Source: Cherax quadricarinatus
Taxonomy: Eukaryota; Arthropoda; Malacostraca; Decapoda; Parastacidae
Direction: 5' to 3'
Length of the DNA: 64,000 nucleotides
Assembly (NCBI RefSeq): GCF_038502225.1
Contig: NC_091352.1
Coordinates: forward strand, 25,213,590 to 25,277,589
Shown: in pieces, positions 47,805 to 58,321 of the stretch
Numbering within the stretch: position 1 is the stretch's first letter
Layout: the number at the start of each line of letters is the position of its first letter
The notes under the pieces: generated by a model
Database searches by the model: none
What the model was told of the DNA's origin: nothing
What the model saw: only the letters and a program-made list of their open reading frames with translations
Made by a program: the position numbers and the translations under genes

Positions 47805-48423
47805 GCTGGAGATGGATTTAGAGAAAGGGTTGAGCCTAGGTTGAAGCTGGTAGCAGGAACATTGTGCAGCTTGCTGTCTGGCATTGCATTAGCTTTGCCA
47901 ACGCTTTACAAATTTTGCGTGTCAGTTACTTTGTTATGGTCAGCCTTGCTATTGTGTGATCGTTCAACAGCTCGCTACTAGCTTGTTCGGTGTACTCGCT
48001 TCGCTACGGTCAATCTTGTAGAACAGTGTGTAGCTTGCTGTCTGGCATTGCTTTACAAAGTTTGCGTGTCAGTTGCTACTAGCCTGTTCGGTGTGAAGAT
48101 TTTTGCAGTCAGCTTTGCTATTGCGTATCCACCTTGTATGCGTATTCTGCAATCGTACTGTGCATAGCTAAGCGTGTTGTGCAAATTAACGTTACGTTGG
48201 GGTATTCTGCATTCGTACTGTGCATAGCGAATAACTTGTACATTGTGGTATGCCACCTAAATGAGTCAGACGTCTGGTGTCGGCATATACTTTGTTTAAC
48301 CTACCTAAATTGTCCCTACAGCGTTGTTGGCAAATTGCTCGTTCCATTGGCATTAATTACGAACGCACTCTCACAGCTGCGCAACAGCGTTCACTGATTA
48401 CTGACAAACTTTGAGAAGAAGAG
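47805..48423 (+). other. Leader of the Gmr1-like element with internal direct repeats
   Basis: About 620 bp without a reading frame of interest. AGCTTGCTGTCTGGCATTGC occurs at 47868 and 48032, both followed by TTTACAAA and GCGTGTCAGTT. A second repeat, from GTATTCTGC to ACTGTGCATAGC, occurs at 48142 and 48202. The leader was thus built partly by local duplications. Confidence 0.75.
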
Positions 48424-49638
48424 ATGGCACATCAGACTCCTCCCTCTACGAGAGCTAGGGCAAAAACTACTATGTTCTCGCAGGAGGAAGATGATATATC
48501 AACGGAGCAAAACAGTCAGTCTAGTGCAACAGGGTTGTCTCAAGGTGAATCAGCGGCGTTGGCACTTGAGCTGACAAAAATCAATCTTGAGCAGACTAGG
48601 GAACAGAGAGCATTTGCAAAAGAAGAATTTGATAGGGAAAGAGAAAGGAGGCAGTTTTCGTACTCTGTAAATGATTTTAGTTTACAGAAAGCAGTACAGC
48701 TTGTTCCCCGCTTCAATGAGGCCGAACCAGAGCAATTTTTCGGAAGCTTCGAAAATCAGGCTCGAGCCTTGAGGTGGCCGGAACAGCATTGGGCGTCGTT
48801 GGTTCACACAGCATTGTTTGGTAAGGCACAGGAATTTACGTCAGTGTTAAACGACGCTGAATTTTCTGATTATCAAGTAGTGAAAACCACAGTTTTGGGA
48901 GCATATACATGTATCCCAGCTAAATACAAGAAATTTAAATAAGGCAGGCGGCAGCTTGGCCAATCCCTGGTTGATTTTGTGTGACAGCAGACCAAAGCTT
49001 TTACCAGCTTGTATAAAGCAAGTGGTGTCGCCACTATTGAGGATCTGGTGCAGCTTATTCTGATTGAAAACCTGCTGGAGTCTGTGGGACCAGAGGTTCG
49101 AAACTTTCTGCAGGATCGTGACTTAACGACTTCATTGGAGGCAGCCAGGTTGGCTGATACCTTCGAAACTAACCGCTCCTTGTCCGAGCGGTCCCGTCTC
49201 TCTTTTCAACAGCCTGGCATGAGCAGAGATCGTCAACCTTGGAGAATGAAGTGCCAGCCGGAGGGAGAACGTCTGCGTCAGCCAACTAAGTCACCTGGTG
49301 AGCCACCTGTTGAGAGACAAACTACTCAACATGGTGCATATCGACTACAGTATTCAGAGAGACGCCAACCAGAACGACACCAGTTGCAACGTCAGCAGGG
49401 AGTAAAGGGCAAGCCTGTTGTCTGCTTCCTCTGTAACAAAGTAGGTCACATTCGTCCCAACTACCCCCACAAACCCCAGCCCATTGGGAAAATCTCTAAT
49501 ATCCCTAGTAACATGTCCCCGAGAGAAGTAGAAAAAGGGATGGCCCCTTATTGTAAGTGTCTTATTTCCCTTCAGGAAACTCCAAAACAACTGAAGTCAA
49601 AACCTTTAGAGATACTGGAGCATAGTGCTCACTTATAA
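48424..49638 (+). pseudogene. gag of the Gmr1-like element, with stops and a lost knuckle cysteine
   Basis: The frame starts at ATG 48424 (MAHQTPPSTRARAK). An acidic and charged N-terminus is followed by a retrotransposon-gag-like capsid region with FNEAEPEQFFGSFENQA and WASLVHTALFGKAQEF. TAA at 48940-48942 and TGA at 48982-48984 interrupt it, and the same frame then continues to 49638. Near 49421-49465 lies one zinc knuckle, CFLCNKVGHIRPNY, whose last cysteine is replaced by Tyr, so metal binding would be lost. Gag would assemble the particle and bind RNA. The protease frame starts in a different phase just before the gag end. Confidence 0.8.
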
Positions 49639-50228
49639 GAGAGGGAATATTACCCCTTTCAAAGAACACTTCCTTGAATTCCTCTGTTTTATTGGAAGCA
49701 TTTGGTGGAGCTATATATTCTGTCCCTTTGCATAAAATTTATGCTCAGTGCAAATATTACACTGGGTACTTGAATGTGGGTGTATCCGAAGGATTCCCCA
49801 TGAAAGATGCCATGTTATTACTGGGTAATAACATTACTACTGCTAGTGTGTGCCCTGAACCTATAATGATTAATTCTTCTCCGGTGTTGGCCAAAACTCG
49901 GGCAACATCCGAAGGGTTGTCTGGCGAGAATGTTGACCTATCCTTGGACGACTTCGATCTCGGAATAGCCACTTTGTCTTACGAGGAAAACTGGCCAGAG
50001 CCTCGTAGATCAAGTGAACAGACCCCGAACAAGCCTTCCTATTCCCAGGTTGCAGGATTGCCAGATATCTCTGTTTCCATGCCCGAGGGACTGTCCTTCC
50101 GGGAGGAACAACGAAAGGACCCTTCTTTAAAATTCGCTTTTCAGGCAGCCATGGGTAAATCCTCTTTGGATCATCCGGTCAAGTATGAACTTAAAAACGA
50201 TTATTTGATCTGGACTGAGACTGGTTAG
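49596..50228 (+). pseudogene. Aspartic protease region of pol
   Basis: In the frame one step from gag, FRDTGA (49605-49622) is the catalytic motif of retroviral-type aspartic proteases. It is followed at once by TAG (49623-49625). The frame continues with LIREG and later MLLLGNN (near 49810), a typical second protease motif. A charged spacer with a SLDDFDLG stretch runs to TAG 50226-50228. The enzyme would cleave Gag-Pol. Overlap with the gag end suggests that a translational frameshift originally joined the two, unless an indel caused it. Confidence 0.75.
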
Positions 50229-51350
50229 GTGATAGAAGGCCAGAAATTGTATGACAGGTTAGTGGTTCCAACAAAGTTTAGACCTCAAATATTGAATATA
50301 GCTCATAATACTTCATTAGGAGGTCACTTATTAATTACAAAAACCTTGTATAGAATCACAAAAGAATTTTATTGGCCAAAATTAAAGCAGGATGTTAAGA
50401 ATCTTATCAGGTGTTGCCGAGAATGTCAGCAAGTAGGGAAACCTGGACATTCCATTAAACCTGCACCTCTCCAACCTATACCTGCTGTTGGAGAACCTTT
50501 TGCAGATTTAATTATAGATTGTGTAGGTCCACTACCTAGGTCAAAGTCCGGAAATCAGTATTTATTTACCATTATGGATAGAGTAACTAGATATCCTGAA
50601 GCAATTCCCATGTGCAGTATTAATACTAAAGCTATTCTCAAAGATTTAACAAAATTTATTTCTTATTTTGGCATTCCTAAAACTATTCAAAGTGATCAAG
50701 GTACTAACTTTACTGCCAAAGCATTTAGGGAAGCATTAACTAGGTTAGGGATAATCCACAACTTATCCACTGCCTATCATCCTCAGTCCCAAGGCGCCTT
50801 GGAAAGATTCCATCAGACGTTAAAAACCATGATGAGAACTTTTTGCATGCATTTTCCTACAGACTGGGATGAATCACTACCTTTGTTGCTGTTCTCAGTG
50901 CGAGAAACAGTGCAAGAGTCTACCGGGTATAGTCCGTTTGAGCTGATATTTGGGCACAATGTACGAGGTCCTCTTCGGGTGCTCAAAGAAGGATGGATGG
51001 GAGAAAACGTTAGCTCAACACTCTACAACCCGTCTTCAAGGTTGCAGGTGGCACGTCAGTTAGCCAAGGATAACCTAAAGACAGCTCAAAATAAGATGAA
51101 ACAGAGGTATGACAGAAGTGCACAAATCCGCTCCTTCCATCCAGGAGACAAGGTGTTGGTGCAGGAACCTATACCTGGCCACACCTTGAAAGCTAGATTT
51201 ACGGGACCTATGCAAATTGTAAATAAATTATCTGATGTAAATTATGTGGTAGCTGCTCTTGATAAGACCTCAAAAACTAAAACCTACCACATTAATCAGC
51301 TAAAATCTTTTCATTCACCAGATAAAGTCCCAGTATTGACTCTGTCCTCT
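50229..51350 (+). pseudogene. Integrase of the Gmr1-like element, upstream of RT
   Basis: Same frame as the protease; the codon after TAG is GTG, so this is the continuation of pol and not a new gene. It has an HHCC zinc domain (AHNTSLGGHL then CCRECQQ), followed by the catalytic core. The first Asp is in LIIDCVGPLP (50517-50519), the second in QSDQGTNF (50694-50696), and Glu in GALERFHQ (50802-50804). Thirty-five residues lie between the second Asp and Glu, the classic D,D35E spacing. The C-terminal part holds a GPY/F-like stretch, FTGPMQIVNKLSDVNYVV. No catalytic residue is lost. The integrase would insert cDNA with a 5-bp stagger, matching the AGGAG duplication. Confidence 0.9.
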
Positions 51351-52247
51351 TCCTCTGAGGACGACTCTGATTCTTTGCACTCAACTTCTGAAATTAATGT
51401 TAAACTTTCAAATTCTGTCCTCCTCAAGGACCCTAGCCCTTTAATGGAGGGACTATCTGAAACGCAAGCAACAAGTTTAACTGAGCTTCTACAGTCATAC
51501 CCTAATATTTTTTCGGATGTTCCGAAAAAATGTACGTTAGGTTATCATGATGTAGATGTGGAAAACTCTAAACCTATTAAACTCTCCCCCTACAGAGGTA
51601 GTCCTGAAAAGCAGAGGCTACTTCAGCAGGAAGTAGAATTTCTGTTAGAGCATGGTTTAGTGGAGGAGTTATCTAGTCCATGGGCTTCACCGTGTATCCT
51701 TGTTAAAAAAGCTGATGGAGGGTTTCGTATGTGTACAGACTACCGTAAGGTGAATGAGGTCACAATCACAATGCTTACCCTCTTCCTCGTCTGGATGACG
51801 TAATTGACTTTGTGGGTAAGACTACTTTTGTGTGCAAGTTAGATCTTCTTAAAGGTTACTATCAGGTTCCTTTGACAGATAAGGCAAAGGAAATCTCTGC
51901 CTTCGTAATTCCAGGAGGTCATTATCAATACACAGTTACCCCTTTCGGAATGAAAAACTCCCCCTCTTCATTCCAGAAACTTATCCATCAGGCTATTAAA
52001 GGACTTGAAGGCACGGCAGCATACCTGGATGATATTGTTGTGGTGTCTGATACTTGGGATCAACACCTATTTAGATTTAAGGCTCTTTTTGAGACCTTTC
52101 AGAGTTCCCATTTAACTGTTAATTTATCTAAATTTTCCTAGGCCATGAAGTAGGTAGTGGTAAAATTGCTCCTAAACTTGCTAAAGTTCTTGCTATTAAA
52201 GATTATCCAGTTCCTCATGATAGGAAAATTCTTCAACGTTTCTAGGC
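51351..52247 (+). pseudogene. Reverse transcriptase of the Gmr1-like element, three frameshifts
   Basis: It follows an acidic Ser-rich spacer (SSSSEDDSDSLH). The frame continuing from integrase reads HGLVEELSSPWASPCILVKK and GGFRMCTDYRKVN, the start of a Ty3/gypsy RT. A 1-bp loss near 51771 shifts the frame. The next frame (51812-52141) has KLDLLKGYYQVPL with the motif A aspartate, TPFGMKNSPSSFQ, and the YLDD box (about 52021-52032). Further 1-bp shifts lie near 52133 and 52240. RT copies the element RNA to cDNA. Its position downstream of integrase is the unusual point. Confidence 0.9.
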
Positions 52248-52800
52248 ATGATAGGATTTTACAGAAGATTCTGTAAAAATTTCTCAGATATTGTAGCCCC
52301 TCTTACCTCCCTTGCCAGTCACAAGGTTCCCTTTAATTGGACCCCAGAATGTCAAAATGCTTTTGATAAAGCAAAAAGATTATTGTGTACTGCACCCATT
52401 CTTTTGTCTCCAGACTTCTCCAAACCTTTCTCATTACAGGTTGATGCTTGTGAGTCTGGGATTGGGGCAGTACTATTGCAAAACGAGAACGAGGAGTTGC
52501 AGCCTGTAGCCTACTTCTCTGCCAAATTCCAGCCGCATCAGAGGGCTTACTCTACAATTGAAAAAGAAGCCCTTGCGCTATTACTTGCTTTGGAGCATTT
52601 CGATGTTTATGTGGGCCAGACATCGCAGGTGTGACGTCACCGTCTACAGTGATCACAATCCTCTAGTATATCTCCAAGCCATGAAGAACCACAACACAAG
52701 GCTCATGCATTGGGCTTTAAGACTGCAATCTTACTCTCTCAGAATTAAATATATTGCCGGCAAAGAAAATATGTTGGCAGACTCTTTATCTAGAATGTAA
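52248..52800 (+). pseudogene. RNase H of the Gmr1-like element, one frameshift; pol C-terminus
   Basis: The first part (frame of 52248-52634) has MIGFYRRFCKNFSDIVAPLT, the RT/RNase H connection, and then LQVDACESGIGAVLLQ with the first catalytic Asp. TIEKEALALLLALEHF carries the Glu. After a frameshift between about 52610 and 52640, a second frame gives VYSDHNPLVYLQ with the next Asp, and KYIAGKENMLADSLSRM followed by TAA at 52798-52800. In conventional Ty3/gypsy elements integrase follows this ADSLSR-type motif; here pol ends within a residue of it. RNase H removes the RNA strand of the hybrid. Confidence 0.9.
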
Positions 52801-53111
52801 CTATATTGTTTAATATTAGGTTAGGATGTTAGGTTACTTGTGGTAACCCCTTTCATGCTCTTTTTTTTTTAACCCATGGTGTGGGTTTTTTTTTTTTTTA
52901 GTGAGGGGATGCGGGCTACCATCCGCCTGTGTCTTGGACCTAAGCTAGCCCGACTGTCTGCTGTCTCGCTCTGAGTTTAGGGTTTGGCTTTTTGTCACGA
53001 GAAAAGCTGAGCTCTAAGAGTTGGATGGTTGAGGGGAAAGGCGGTCCCATTATTTTGTGCCATTGCGGCACAGTACCAATGGGAGGTGGCAGCCTAATCC
53101 TGAGCCATCTC
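52801..53111 (+). other. 3' noncoding region of the Gmr1-like element
   Basis: About 310 bp with T runs and the hairpin AACCCA-TGGTG-TGGGTT near 52870. There is no reading frame with integrase features, which confirms that no integrase lies downstream of RNase H. Confidence 0.8.
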
Positions 53112-53121
53112 GGGGTGGGGG
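53112..53121 (+). promoter_or_regulatory. Polypurine tract
   Basis: GGGGTGGGGG directly precedes the TGTGG start of the 3' LTR, as expected for the plus-strand primer. One T interrupts it. Confidence 0.65.
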
Positions 53122-53555
53122 TGTGGCATGCAAAGAGTACGTAACCTTTATTCGGCGCATGTACACACCCTCATTTACAGGCTATCTCCCCCAACCAGCG
53201 AACCAGGTTGCTAAGAGTTGACGATGGGGCCCCATCGTTCAACTAGTAACCAGGTTCCAGCCAATAAGAAGATGGTTTTGACAATCGCAGAGGTTATGTG
53301 GGTACTACTCTCCTGTCTGCCCTTGACATTCCCATACTAGAGCTGGTTGAAGCACGGTCTGCTCTCTAGTGGCTTCTGTTCTGCCTTGCTTACCGTGGAG
53401 TGCACTAATACCTATCACTGTACCTATTGTATATAGTGTACATATTGCTGTTCTAAATTGGTGAAGGATAATGTAAGTCAAAACTTTTCTGCTGTGTTTA
53501 TTTTGCTCCCTTTACACCCGGGATAACAGGCCATTTGGACTCCTGGGTTGTAGTA
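53122..53555 (+). repeat. 3' LTR of the Gmr1-like element
   Basis: 434 bp, TGTGGCATGC to TAGTA, followed by AGGAG and the 20-bp satellite. It shows scattered base differences from the 5' LTR plus a longer middle segment, consistent with an old insertion. Confidence 0.85.
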
Positions 53556-56500
53556 AGGAGGCAGGGACAGGAGGGAGGATTCAGGGACAGGAGGGAAAAG
53601 GCAGGGAGAGGAATAAAGAAACAATGACAGGAAGAAGGAAGCAGAGACAGGAAGAAGGAGGCAGGGACAGGAAGAAGGAGACAGGGATAGGAAGAAGGCA
53701 GGGACAGGAAGAAGGAGCCAATTGCAGGAAGAAGGACTCAGGGACAGGAAGGAGTAGACAGGGACAGGATGTAGGAGCCAGCGACAGAAGGAAGGAAGCA
53801 GAAACAGGAAGGAGGAGGCAGAGACAGGAAGAAGGAGGCAGGGACAGGAGGGAGGATTCAGGGACAGGAGGGAAGAGGCAGGGAGAAGAATAAAGAAGCA
53901 GGGACAGAAGGAAGGAAGCAAGGACAGGAAGAAGGAGGCAGGGACAGGAAGAAGAATGCAGGGAAATGAAGGAGCCAGGGACAGGACGAATGAGCCAGGG
54001 ACAGGAAGAATGAACCAGGGACACGAAAAAGGAACCAGGGACAGGAAGAAGGAGGCAGGAACAGGAAGACGCAGACAGGGACAGGAAGAAGGAGGCAGGG
54101 ACAGGAAGAAGGAGACGGGGACAGGAAGAAGAGAGGGACAGGAAAAAAGAGACAGGGACAGGAAGAAGGAGACAGGGACAAAACGAAGTAGGCAGTGATA
54201 GAAAGAAGGAGACAGGGACAGGAAGAAGGAGCCAGGAAAAGGAAGGAGACAGTGACAGGAAGGGGACAGGCAGAGGAAGACGGAGGCAAAGAGAGGATGA
54301 AGGAGACAGGGACAGGAAGAAGAAGACAGGGGCAGGAAGAAGGAGACAGGGACAGAAAGAGGGAGGCAGGAACAGGAAGAAGGAGCCAGTCACACGAAAA
54401 AGGAGGCAGAGACAGAAGGAAGAAAACAGGGATAGGAAGGAGACAGGGACAGGAAGAAGGAGACAGGGGCAGGAAGAAGGAGTATTGAACAGGAATGAGG
54501 AGGCACGGACAGGAAGAAGGAGAAAGGGACTGGAAGAAGGAGGCAGAGACCTGAAGAAGGTCGAATGGAAGTGAAGAAGGAAGCAGGAAAAGGAAGAAAG
54601 AGGCAGGGACGGGAAGAAGGAGGCAGAGACGTGAAGAAGGAGGCAGGGATGTGAAGAATGAGGCAGGGTCGTGAAGAAGGAGTCATGAACAAGAAGAAGG
54701 AGGCAAGCACGGAAAGGAGTTAGGAACAGGAAGAAGGAGGCAGAGACGTGAAGAAGGAGGCAGGGACTGGAAGAAAAAGGCAGGGACGGGAAGAAGGAGG
54801 CAAGAATAAGAAGAAGGAGCCAGGGACGTGAAGAAGGAGGCAGGGAAGTGAAGAAGGAGGCAGGAACAGGAAGAAAGAGGCAGGGGCTGGAAGAAGGACG
54901 CTGGGACGGGAACAAGGAGGCAGGAACAGGAAGAAGGAGGCAGGGACAGGAAGAAGGAGGCAGGAACAGAAAGAAGGAGGTAGGGACGTGAAGAAGGAGG
55001 CAGGGACGGGAAGAAGGAGGCAGGAACAGGAAGAAGGAGGCAGGGACGTTAAGAAGGAAGGATGGACGTGAAGAAGGAGGCAGGAACAGGAAGGAGGCAG
55101 ATACGGGAAGGAGGCAGGGAGGGGAAGAAGGAGGAAGGAACAGGAAGAAGGAGGTAGGGACGTGAAGAAGGAGGCAGGGACGTGAAGAAGGAGGCAGGAA
55201 CAGGAAGAAGAAGGTAGGGGCTGGAAGAAGGAGGCAGTAACAGGAAGAAGGAGGCAGGGACGTGAAGAAGGAGGCATGGAGTTGAAGAAGGAGGCAGGAA
55301 CAGAAACAAGGAGGAAGGGACGTGAAGAAGGAGACAGGGACGGGAAGAAGGAGGCAGGTACGGATGAAAGGAGGTATAGGCGGGAAGGACGAGGTAGGGA
55401 CGGGAAGAAGGAGGAAAGGACGGGAAGAAGGAGGTAGAGACGGGAAGAAGGAAGCAGGAAAAGGAAGAAGTAGGCAGGGACGGGAAGAAGAAGGCAGGGA
55501 AAGGAAGAAGGAGGCACGGTACATGATGAAGGAGGTACTCACGGGAAGGAGAAGGTAGGGACGGGAAGAAGGAGGTAGGGACGTGAAGAAGGAGGCAGGG
55601 ACGGGAAGAAGGAGGTAGGGACGGAAAGAAGGAGGCAGGGGCGTGAAGAAGGAGGCAAGGACGAGAAGAAGGAGGCAGAGACGTGAAGAAGGAGGTAGTG
55701 ACGGGAAGAAGGAGGCAGGAACAGGAAGAAAGAGGCAATAACAGGAAGATGGACGCAGGGACGTGAAGAAGGAGGCAGGGACGTGAAGAAGGAGGCAGAG
55801 ACGTGAAGAATGAGGTAGTGACGGGAAGAAGGAGGCAGGAACAGGAAGAAGGAGGCAGGGACATGAAGAAGGAGGGATGGACGTGAAGAAGGAGGCAGAA
55901 ACAGGAAGAAGGAGGCAGATACGGGAAGAAGGAGGCAGGGACGGGAAGAAGGAGGCAGGAACAGGAAGAAGGAGGTAGGGACGGGAAGAAGGAGGCATGG
56001 ACGTGAAGAAGGAGGCAGGAACAGAAACAAGGAGGATGGGACGTGGAGAAGGTGGCAGACACGTGAAGAAAGAGGCAGGAACAGGAAGAAGGAGGCAGGG
56101 GCTGGAAGAAGGAGGGAGGAACAGGAAGAAGGAGGCAGGGACGTGAAGAACGAGGCAGGGATGTGAAGAATGAAGCAGGGTCGTGAAGAAGGAGACATGA
56201 ACAAGAAGAAGGAGGCAGGGACGGAAAGGAGTTAGGAACAGGAAGAAGGAGGCAGAGACGTGAAGAAGGAGGCAGGGACTGGAAGAAAAAGGCAGGGACG
56301 GGAAGAAGGAGGCAGGAATAGGAAGAAGGAGGCAGGGACGTGAAGAAGGAGGCAGGGAAGTGAAGAAGGAGGCAGGAACAAGAAGAAGGAGGGAGTAGCT
56401 GGAAGAAGGACGCTGGGACGGGAAGAAGGAGGCAGGAACAGGAAGGAGGTAGGGACAGGAAGAAGGAGGCAGGAACAGAAAGAAGGAGGTAGGGACGTGA

Positions 56501-57489
56501 ATAAGGAGGCAGGGACGGGAAGAAGGAGGCAGGAACAGGAAGAAGGAGGCAGGGACGTGAAGAAGGATGCAGGGACGGGAAGAAGGACGTAGAGACGGGA
56601 AAAAGGAGGCAGGAACAGGAAGAAGGAGGTAGAGACGTGAAGAAGGAGGCAGGGACTGGAAGAAGGAGGCAGGGACGTGAAGGAGGTAGGGACGGGAAGA
56701 AGAAGGCGGGAACAGGAAGAAGGAGGTAGGGACGTGAAGAAGGATGTATGGACGGGAAGAAGGAGGCAGGGTCGGGATGAAGGAGGCAGAGACGGGAAGA
56801 AGGAGGTAGGGACGTTAAGAAGAAGGCAGGGACGTGAAGAAGGAGTTAGGGACTGGAAGAAGGAGGTAGGGACGTGAAGAAGTAGTTAGGGACGGGAAGA
56901 AGGAAGTAGGGGCGTGAAGAAGGAGGTAGAGACGGGAAGAAGGAGGTAAGGACGGGAAGAAGGAGGTAGGGACGTGAAGAAGGAGGTAAGGACGGGAAGA
57001 AGGAGGTAGGGACGTGAAGGAGGTAGGGACGGGAAGAGGGAGGCAGGGACACGAAGGAGAAGGCAGGGACAGGAGTGAGGAGGCAGGGACAGGAAAGATG
57101 AGGCCGGGACAGGAAAAACGAGGCAAGGACAGGAAGTAGGAGGGAGGGACAGGAAGGAGGAAAGGCCAAGAAGGAGGAGGCATGGTCAGGAACGAGGAGG
57201 CAAGGACAGGAAGTAGGAGGCAGGGACAGGAAGGAGTAGGCAGGGACAGGATGGAGGAGGCACTGACAGGAAAAACGAGGCAAGGACAGGAAGAAGGAGG
57301 CAGGGACAGGAAGAAGGAGGCAGGGACATGATGAAGGAAGCAGGGACAGAAAGATGGAGGCATGAATGGGAGGAAGGAGGCAGGGACAAGAAGTAGGTTG
57401 TGACGGGAAGAAATAGGCAGTGACAGGAAGAAAGAGGAAAGGACAGGAAGGAGTATGCAGAAACAGGAAAGAGGTTGCAGAGACAGGAA
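53556..57489. repeat. 20-bp satellite, middle segment
   Basis: About 197 monomers. Near the LTR they match the left segment (ACAGGAAGAAGG); further on the types GGGACGTGAAGAAGGAGGCA and GGGACGGGAAGAAGGAGGTA dominate and often alternate. Large minus-strand frames (53581-55998 and others) are repeat translations rich in LLPVPASFFPSLPPSS. Confidence 0.95.
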
Positions 57490-57698
57490 GAACATAAGGA
57501 CATAAGAAAGAAGGAACATTGCAACAGGCCTACTGACCCATGCGACGCAGGTCCATGTCCCCCCCCCTGCATTAGCCCAGTGACGCACCTAATCAGGTCA
57601 CTTCCACTTAAGGAAGGATTACCGCATCAGACCTAGTAGCACAAGCTAGTCAGGTCCAACTCACACCCAGCCACACCCACTCATGTATTTATCTAACC

Positions 57699-57835
57699 TA
57701 ACCATACCACGGGCGGGGATAGAACTCGCGACCAGAGAGTCTCAAAACTCCAGACCGTCGCGTTAGCCACTGGTAATATCCCCGCCCGTCGTAAGGTTTG
57801 TTTGCAATCGTGTCATTACGATTTCGTGAGTCGAG
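57699..57835 (-). mobile_element. tRNA-related SINE with 10-bp target duplication
   Basis: 137 bp flanked by TTATCTAACC at 57689-57698 and 57836-57845. On the minus strand a tRNA-like unit (57711-57787) begins GGGCGGGGATA and ends TATCCCCGCCC, so a 7-bp acceptor stem GGGCGGG/CCCGCCC is kept. CAGTGGCTAACGCG is an A-box/D-arm match; GCGAGTTCTATCC is a degraded B box. The other half (57788-57835) is unrelated to tRNA. It is short and has no poly(A). I recall similar units in crayfish DNA, which is memory and not evidence from the window. Confidence 0.75.
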
Positions 57836-57930
57836 TTATCTAACCAATTTTCAAAACTACACAGCGTTTTAGCCTCAATAACTGTACTCGGGAGTTTGTT
57901 CCACTCATCCACAACTCTATTACCACTGCT

Positions 57931-58321
57931 CTATAACCACTGCTTTCCTATATCCTTCCTAAATCTGGATTTTTCCAACATAAAACCATTGCTGCGAGTC
58001 CTGTCTTGGCTGGAAATTTTCAGCACACTATTTACATCCCCTTTAATTATTCTTGTTTTCCATTTATACACCTCAATCATATCCCACCAAATTCTACGCT
58101 TTTCTAGAGAGTGCAGATTCAGGGCCCTGAGTCTGTCTTCACAGGGAAGATTTCTGATACATGAGATCAACTTTGTCATCCTCCTCTGTACGTTTTCCAG
58201 AGCATTTATATCCATTCTGTAATACGGTGACCAGAACTGAGCAGCATAGTCTAAATGAGGCCTAACCAAGGATATATAGAGTTGAAGAACAACCTGAGGA
58301 CTTCCATTATTTATACTTCTA
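57931..58321 (-). pseudogene. CR1 ORF2 C-terminal fragment
   Basis: About 130 codons homologous to the last part of CR1 ORF2, with VRPHLDYAAQFWSPYYRMDI, LENVQRRMTKLISC and RDRTRSNGFMLEKSRFRKDI. The RT core is absent. In frame upstream (58322 and beyond) lies only satellite, so the long merged frame that includes LLPVPASFF repeats is not a real protein. Confidence 0.88.

Larger units (their letters stand above)
47384..53555 (+). mobile_element. Ty3/gypsy LTR retrotransposon with integrase upstream of RT (Gmr1-like order), decayed
   Basis: 6172 bp with LTRs at 47384-47786 and 53122-53555 and a perfect 5-bp target duplication AGGAG (47379-47383 and 53556-53560) in the 20-bp satellite. Domain order is gag, protease, integrase, reverse transcriptase, RNase H. 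After RNase H only a noncoding stretch and a purine tract precede the 3' LTR. All domains have Ty3/gypsy-type motifs, while the order is that of copia; this combination defines the Gmr1-like group. At least four in-frame stops and four frameshifts make it non-functional. Confidence 0.9.
57490..58321 (-). mobile_element. 5'-truncated CR1 copy, reverse strand, interrupted by a SINE
   Basis: Read on the minus strand, it begins in the CR1 C-terminal region. SINNGSPQVVLQLYISLVRPH corresponds to the region around residues 820-840 of the copy at 202-3165. It continues to KSRFRKDIGKQWL and a stop at 57931, then a diverged end, LDKYMSG, the 3' UTR and TTCTTATGTCCTTATG-like octamers at 57490-57510. The SINE at 57699-57835 lies between the C-terminal coding part and the LDKYMSG end. 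The copy lies inside the 20-bp satellite. Confidence 0.88.

Noticed and set aside
52630..52642. TGACGTCA near the RNase H region as a regulatory site
   Set aside because: It lies within coding sequence of the pol remnant and is a single occurrence; chance is likely.
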